Shown here piece by piece: positions 60,741 through 64,000 of a stretch of 64,000 bases of DNA. Origin of the DNA: Zygnema circumcarinatum. Taxonomy: Eukaryota; Streptophyta; Zygnematophyceae; Zygnematales; Zygnemataceae. The stretch spans positions 2,920,586 through 2,984,585 of the forward strand of contig CM074807.1 of NCBI GenBank assembly GCA_037447605.1. The letters run 5' to 3'. A model generated the notes under the pieces. It saw only the letters and a list, made by a program, of their open reading frames with translations, was not told the DNA's origin and searched no databases. How positions within the stretch are numbered: the stretch's first letter is position 1; the number at the start of each line of letters is the position of its first letter. The position numbers and the translations under genes were made by a program.

Positions 60741-61168
60741 AATGGTAGGCGGCTGGATAAGAAGCGGCAGGTTTATGTGGCTGTGGGAGGAGGGGGCTAG
60801 AGGGGGGAGAGGTGGGAGGAGAGAGGGGAGGGGGAGGCTGGAGGGTTGCGCTGGTGGTTGGAGGTGGTGGAATAGGCGGATACAGGATGATGCTCTCAGA
60901 GAGGGTAGGTTCTGATCATTATGTGGTCCGGTTTGAATTGTTTGGATGGTCGGATGGCTGAAGGTGTGGGGAAATCCGAGAACGTGTTGGTCGTGGGACT
61001 CTGGCGGTTATCAAGCTGTTGTTTGGCTTGTACTTGGTAGTCTGCCTTCGCTAGACGTGTAAGCCTGTGGTTGGATGTATCCTGTACGTTGGTGAAAGGC
61101 TTTGACTGTCTTGGTTTGACACTCCTTCGGTATTTTCGCTCTTACAGGTGCAAGTGACACTAGTGAAC

Positions 61169-62500
61169 ATGAAAGTTACCAGTGACGAAGAAATCATTGT
61201 AGATAGGATGATTGCTGCTAGTCAGCGGAAGGGCGAGGTAGCTCTGCCCTCTTTTGGCCGAGATTTGGTGCCATACTTTGTGCCTGGTGCCGAGGCATGG
61301 AATGAAGGGGATGTCAATGTCAACACAGATTTGGACTCTTTCAGAAGGTAGGAATACGAACAGTTTCTGATGTTTTGGATTTATCCTTGCGCCGGGAACT
61401 TCATCCTGGAGCATGTTATTGGTCCAGTATTGTTGCATGGTAGGTTAAAGAGCACTACTTCGTATATCTTAATGTGAATACTAGTTCTGTTGCAGGGAGG
61501 GAGCGAGCGTCCTGGACATCCCTTTGCCTGCCAGTAAAAGGGGTTCTCAAAGGCGTGTGAAAACCGGGGTGGTAGCCTCTAGGCCCAGCAGGGGAAGGAA
61601 ACCGAAGCTTTCTTTATCAGAGGGCCAGGAAAGGTCTAAGGGTGGAGCTTCGAAAGGAGTCTCTGACATGCATCCCTCTTTGAAGCCTGTGAAGGTGAGA
61701 GTGGGTCGCTTGTCTTCCAAACAATATACGTTAAACCTGCCCCTCTATATTTTTGGTTTGGTCTCATTTACGCTGTATTTGCACTTCAGGTTAGCCGAGA
61801 TGGGCTATCCCCTTCTGAAACTTCTCCTACTTCGCCATTCGGCCGTGGAGGTTCTGCCAGTAGTTCATCCGAAAGCGACACCTCAGATAGAGACTCCGTA
61901 AGGGTATCGCGCGATCAGCATGAGAATATGAAGGGAAACAGTGGGAAATCTGCTGCTTCCGCTCCGGTTTTGCTGAATGAGGCGAACAAGAAGATTGAAG
62001 CACACCACGCGACATCAGGCTTTGTATATTTGACACCGCCAGGCAGCCCAGAGGCACGGGGTTTGAATGGTGCTACCTCAGCACTTCCAGTGCTCTGTTC
62101 TCCTAACGAAAAGTGGGCGGGACCTGCATACGCGAATTCTCCCCCCCCTAGCTGCCTACCTCTGCCACGTTTTGCTTTGAAGAATAAGGAGATAAGTAAT
62201 GCTCCAGCGGTCTTTTTTTCTTCTAAGTCAACCACTGTTTCTGGATTCACCTTACCTGTACATTCAGCACCGACCTCTCCTGCCCCTGCCGCTGCTGCTG
62301 CTACGTCAAGAAATGTCTTCGAAGCGCACTCTTTAGATGCGGGGCTTGTGAAGCGAGAGCGACCCCAACATGCGGAGAGGTCTGTCGCAGGCTGCCCACG
62401 ACGGATGCTTGACATGGATGGAGCATCAACCATCGGAAGCGTTGGAGTTGACAGAAGTCATGCGACTCAAAGCCTGAAGAAGCTGCTTCAGATATTGTAG
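61169..62500 (+). CDS. PNRC-like protein (SPPPS short motif), 3 exons
   Basis: The exons are 61169-61347, 61496-61694 and 61790-62500, in phase, giving 362 residues. The protein is mostly disordered (Ser, Pro and Lys rich). It carries the plant PNRC-type motif NEKWAGPAYANSPPPSCLPL followed by PRFAL. This is the kind of short proline motif that in animal PNRC1/2 contacts nuclear receptors and the decapping activator DCP1. The extreme C-terminus SHATQSLKKLLQIL resembles the conserved end helix of plant homologues. A poly-Ala run (PAPAAAAATS) is present. A role in mRNA decay or transcription co-regulation is inferred from the motif family only. It is convergent with the right-edge gene. Confidence 0.75.
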
Positions 62501-62603
62501 ACGAGGTCGCAGGAAGGTAGGGTGGGACCGAGGCGGTTGGAGAGGAAGTCGAAGATTTGTAGGGCGGGCGTAGAGATTGGTGACTATTGGTAGCCTTGTG
62601 TGT

Positions 62604-63979
62604 TTACATGGCTGAGGGGCTGCCTCCTTTTTGAATGGTAAGCTTCTCGTACGAGCCGAAGGCTCTGCCGTGTATTTCACTGATAATAGGGTTGTCCTTA
62701 GGTTCCAGCACGCACTTGTCGCCCATGCTTGGGTTGTAAATAGGTGTGGAATAGTTCTCTGCGGGAAGCTCAGATTTGTTTTTTCGGTGTCTGCTGTGAG
62801 AAATTCGGAGTCTGTCTGTTGAGATTTGGGAAAGAGTGTAGGCTGAAAAGCCAGCTATGACGCGTATGGAGATAAGAAGGCGAGGGTGTCTTAACTGCGG
62901 TTGTGGAGAGGAGTATATATGTAGAGATTTGAATGGAGTCAAGAATGTTGCAGGAAGATTGGGATCAAGAGAATCGTGTCATCTGAGAGACTGACGAAAG
63001 GGAGTATAGAAGAAGGCATGACTGAGTGCGAGAGTGGAATGAGCGGAAGTGAGAAATGCATGTCATTACAGAGGTGGTGGGGACAACGGGGGAGGGTCTG
63101 AGTTGTAGTGGAGCGTTTGAAAACAATTGCTATGTGTGGCAGGAGGTTTTTACCTGAGAGGAGAAAGGAGTGTAAAAGAGCAGTATGGGAGACGGTGAGA
63201 GCGGGGGTAATACGAGTGGGAATAGCATATCATTAGAGAGCTAGTGGAGAGCGGGGAGAGAGGGTGAGACCGGAAAATATGTGGAGGCAGTTGTGCCCTG
63301 CCGGAAACTTTGAACATGAGCGATGGAATCGAGCAGCATCTGCAGAAATTCTTGCGGAACGGCATTGAAATAAGGGAGAACGTAGGAGACCGGGAAGGTC
63401 GTTATGAGGAGGTCCGATTGGAAGGGATGTTGTTCAAATGACAATTATATTTCGCAATGCAAAGGGTGCATTTGATGTCTGCCAGATGATGTTGAAGATT
63501 GGAAACATACAACTGGTTTGTGTCGAAACTGATATGAAAAAGACGTGGAAATGTGAAAATGTTTTGTAGAATATTGAAATATGCATCTTTGTGCACAAAT
63601 GGATGAAAATTATCCACTGAAAAAAGATCTTCAAAAATAATGTGTTTGTGGGAAACAGGAATTAGTCAATTTCTGTCCTATCAAAAAATGATTGGAAGTG
63701 TACAACAGGTTGGATATGAGAAAGAGCACGAAACGTTGATCTATAAACAAAATGTCATTCATAATCAGTACTGTTTCAATTTTATGGGAGAGGAACGAGG
63801 GAAGAATGCAAATTAGACGCACACATCTTGCTCCAATCCACGTGGGAAGATTGATGAAGGAGGGAAGGATCCAGCAACGAAATAAGGAAATGAGAAGGAG
63901 CCTCTTCTTCGCTGCATCTCACCGCGTTAAGGAAACGGACGTTATCAAAGAAGAGCTCAACCACCTTTGCAAACGAAAC
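62604..63979 (-). CDS. 3' part of an unrecognised gene running off the right edge
   Basis: Three exon-like segments on the minus strand suggest the end of a gene whose 5' part lies beyond 64000. The segment 63979-63931 (VSFAKVVELFFDNVRFLNA) has a TATTCAG acceptor and a GTGAGA donor. The segment at about 63373-63305 (MLLDSIAHVQSFRQGTT) has a CTGCAG acceptor. The probable last exon, about 62757-62604, reads NYSTPIYNPSMGDKCVLEPK and then GRAFGSYEKLTIQKGG, ending at a stop. The sequence between them (62760-63300, 63380-63930) is AT-rich intron-like. I do not recognise the family, and the joins are tentative. Confidence 0.35.
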
Positions 63980-64000
63980 CTGAATAGAGTAAGAGTCTCG

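Noticed and set aside
60113-60915. Long Pro/Arg/Ala-rich plus-strand frames (up to 257 residues)
   Set aside because: CpG-rich promoter DNA keeps several frames open on both strands; a TATA box lies inside.

Overview
This is nuclear DNA from a green plant or close relative (streptophyte). The evidence is intron-rich genes with GT-AG splicing, plant-type proteins (FY with a proline-rich C-terminus, a RING1 ubiquitin ligase, a MEKHLA protein, plastid ferritin, guanosine deaminase), predicted plastid transit peptides, TTTAGGG-like motifs in promoters, and GA-rich leader tracts. I cannot fix the species; a bryophyte, lycophyte, fern or streptophyte alga would all fit. All exon models were built by hand from splice sites, reading-frame phase and family resemblance, with no transcript evidence.

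Layout. The left edge (1-3 kb) is decayed: a LINE-type reverse-transcriptase remnant (-) and a broken protein kinase joined to Sel1 repeats (+). Then come CCT3 chaperonin (-) and LPEAT1-like acyltransferase (+), which diverge; a PRC1 RING1 ligase (-) and an F-box/kelch protein (+), which diverge; a LysM membrane protein (+); and the 3'-end processing factor FY (-). From 30.0 to 32.3 kb there is repeat DNA: a tandem CATGGACCCATGG array, a 15-bp perfect hairpin, flanking direct repeats and a ~1 kb foldback element with ~390-bp arms. Next is a Myb/SANT-like (trihelix-type) gene (+) whose second exon encodes a full 2A-type motif, GDVELNPGP. It is followed by an AIM32/Apd1-type 2Fe-2S protein (-), a YtqB-type methyltransferase (-), a phosphoribosyltransferase-like fragment (-), ferritin (-), a PDI-family protein (-), guanosine deaminase (+), a stand-alone MEKHLA protein (-), an unrecognised plastid membrane protein (-), a PNRC-like protein (+) and the 3' part of an unrecognised gene (-) running off the right edge.

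Most genes are housekeeping or regulatory and do not form one pathway. Head-to-head pairs sharing a short intergenic region recur (CCT3/LPEAT1, RING1/F-box, PDI/GSDA, plastid protein/PNRC). Several products are predicted plastid proteins, and ferritin has a dense cluster of ACGT/G-box elements upstream. The observation most worth following up is the 2A-like motif in a spliced plant DNA-binding-protein gene. Second is the long foldback element close to FY.
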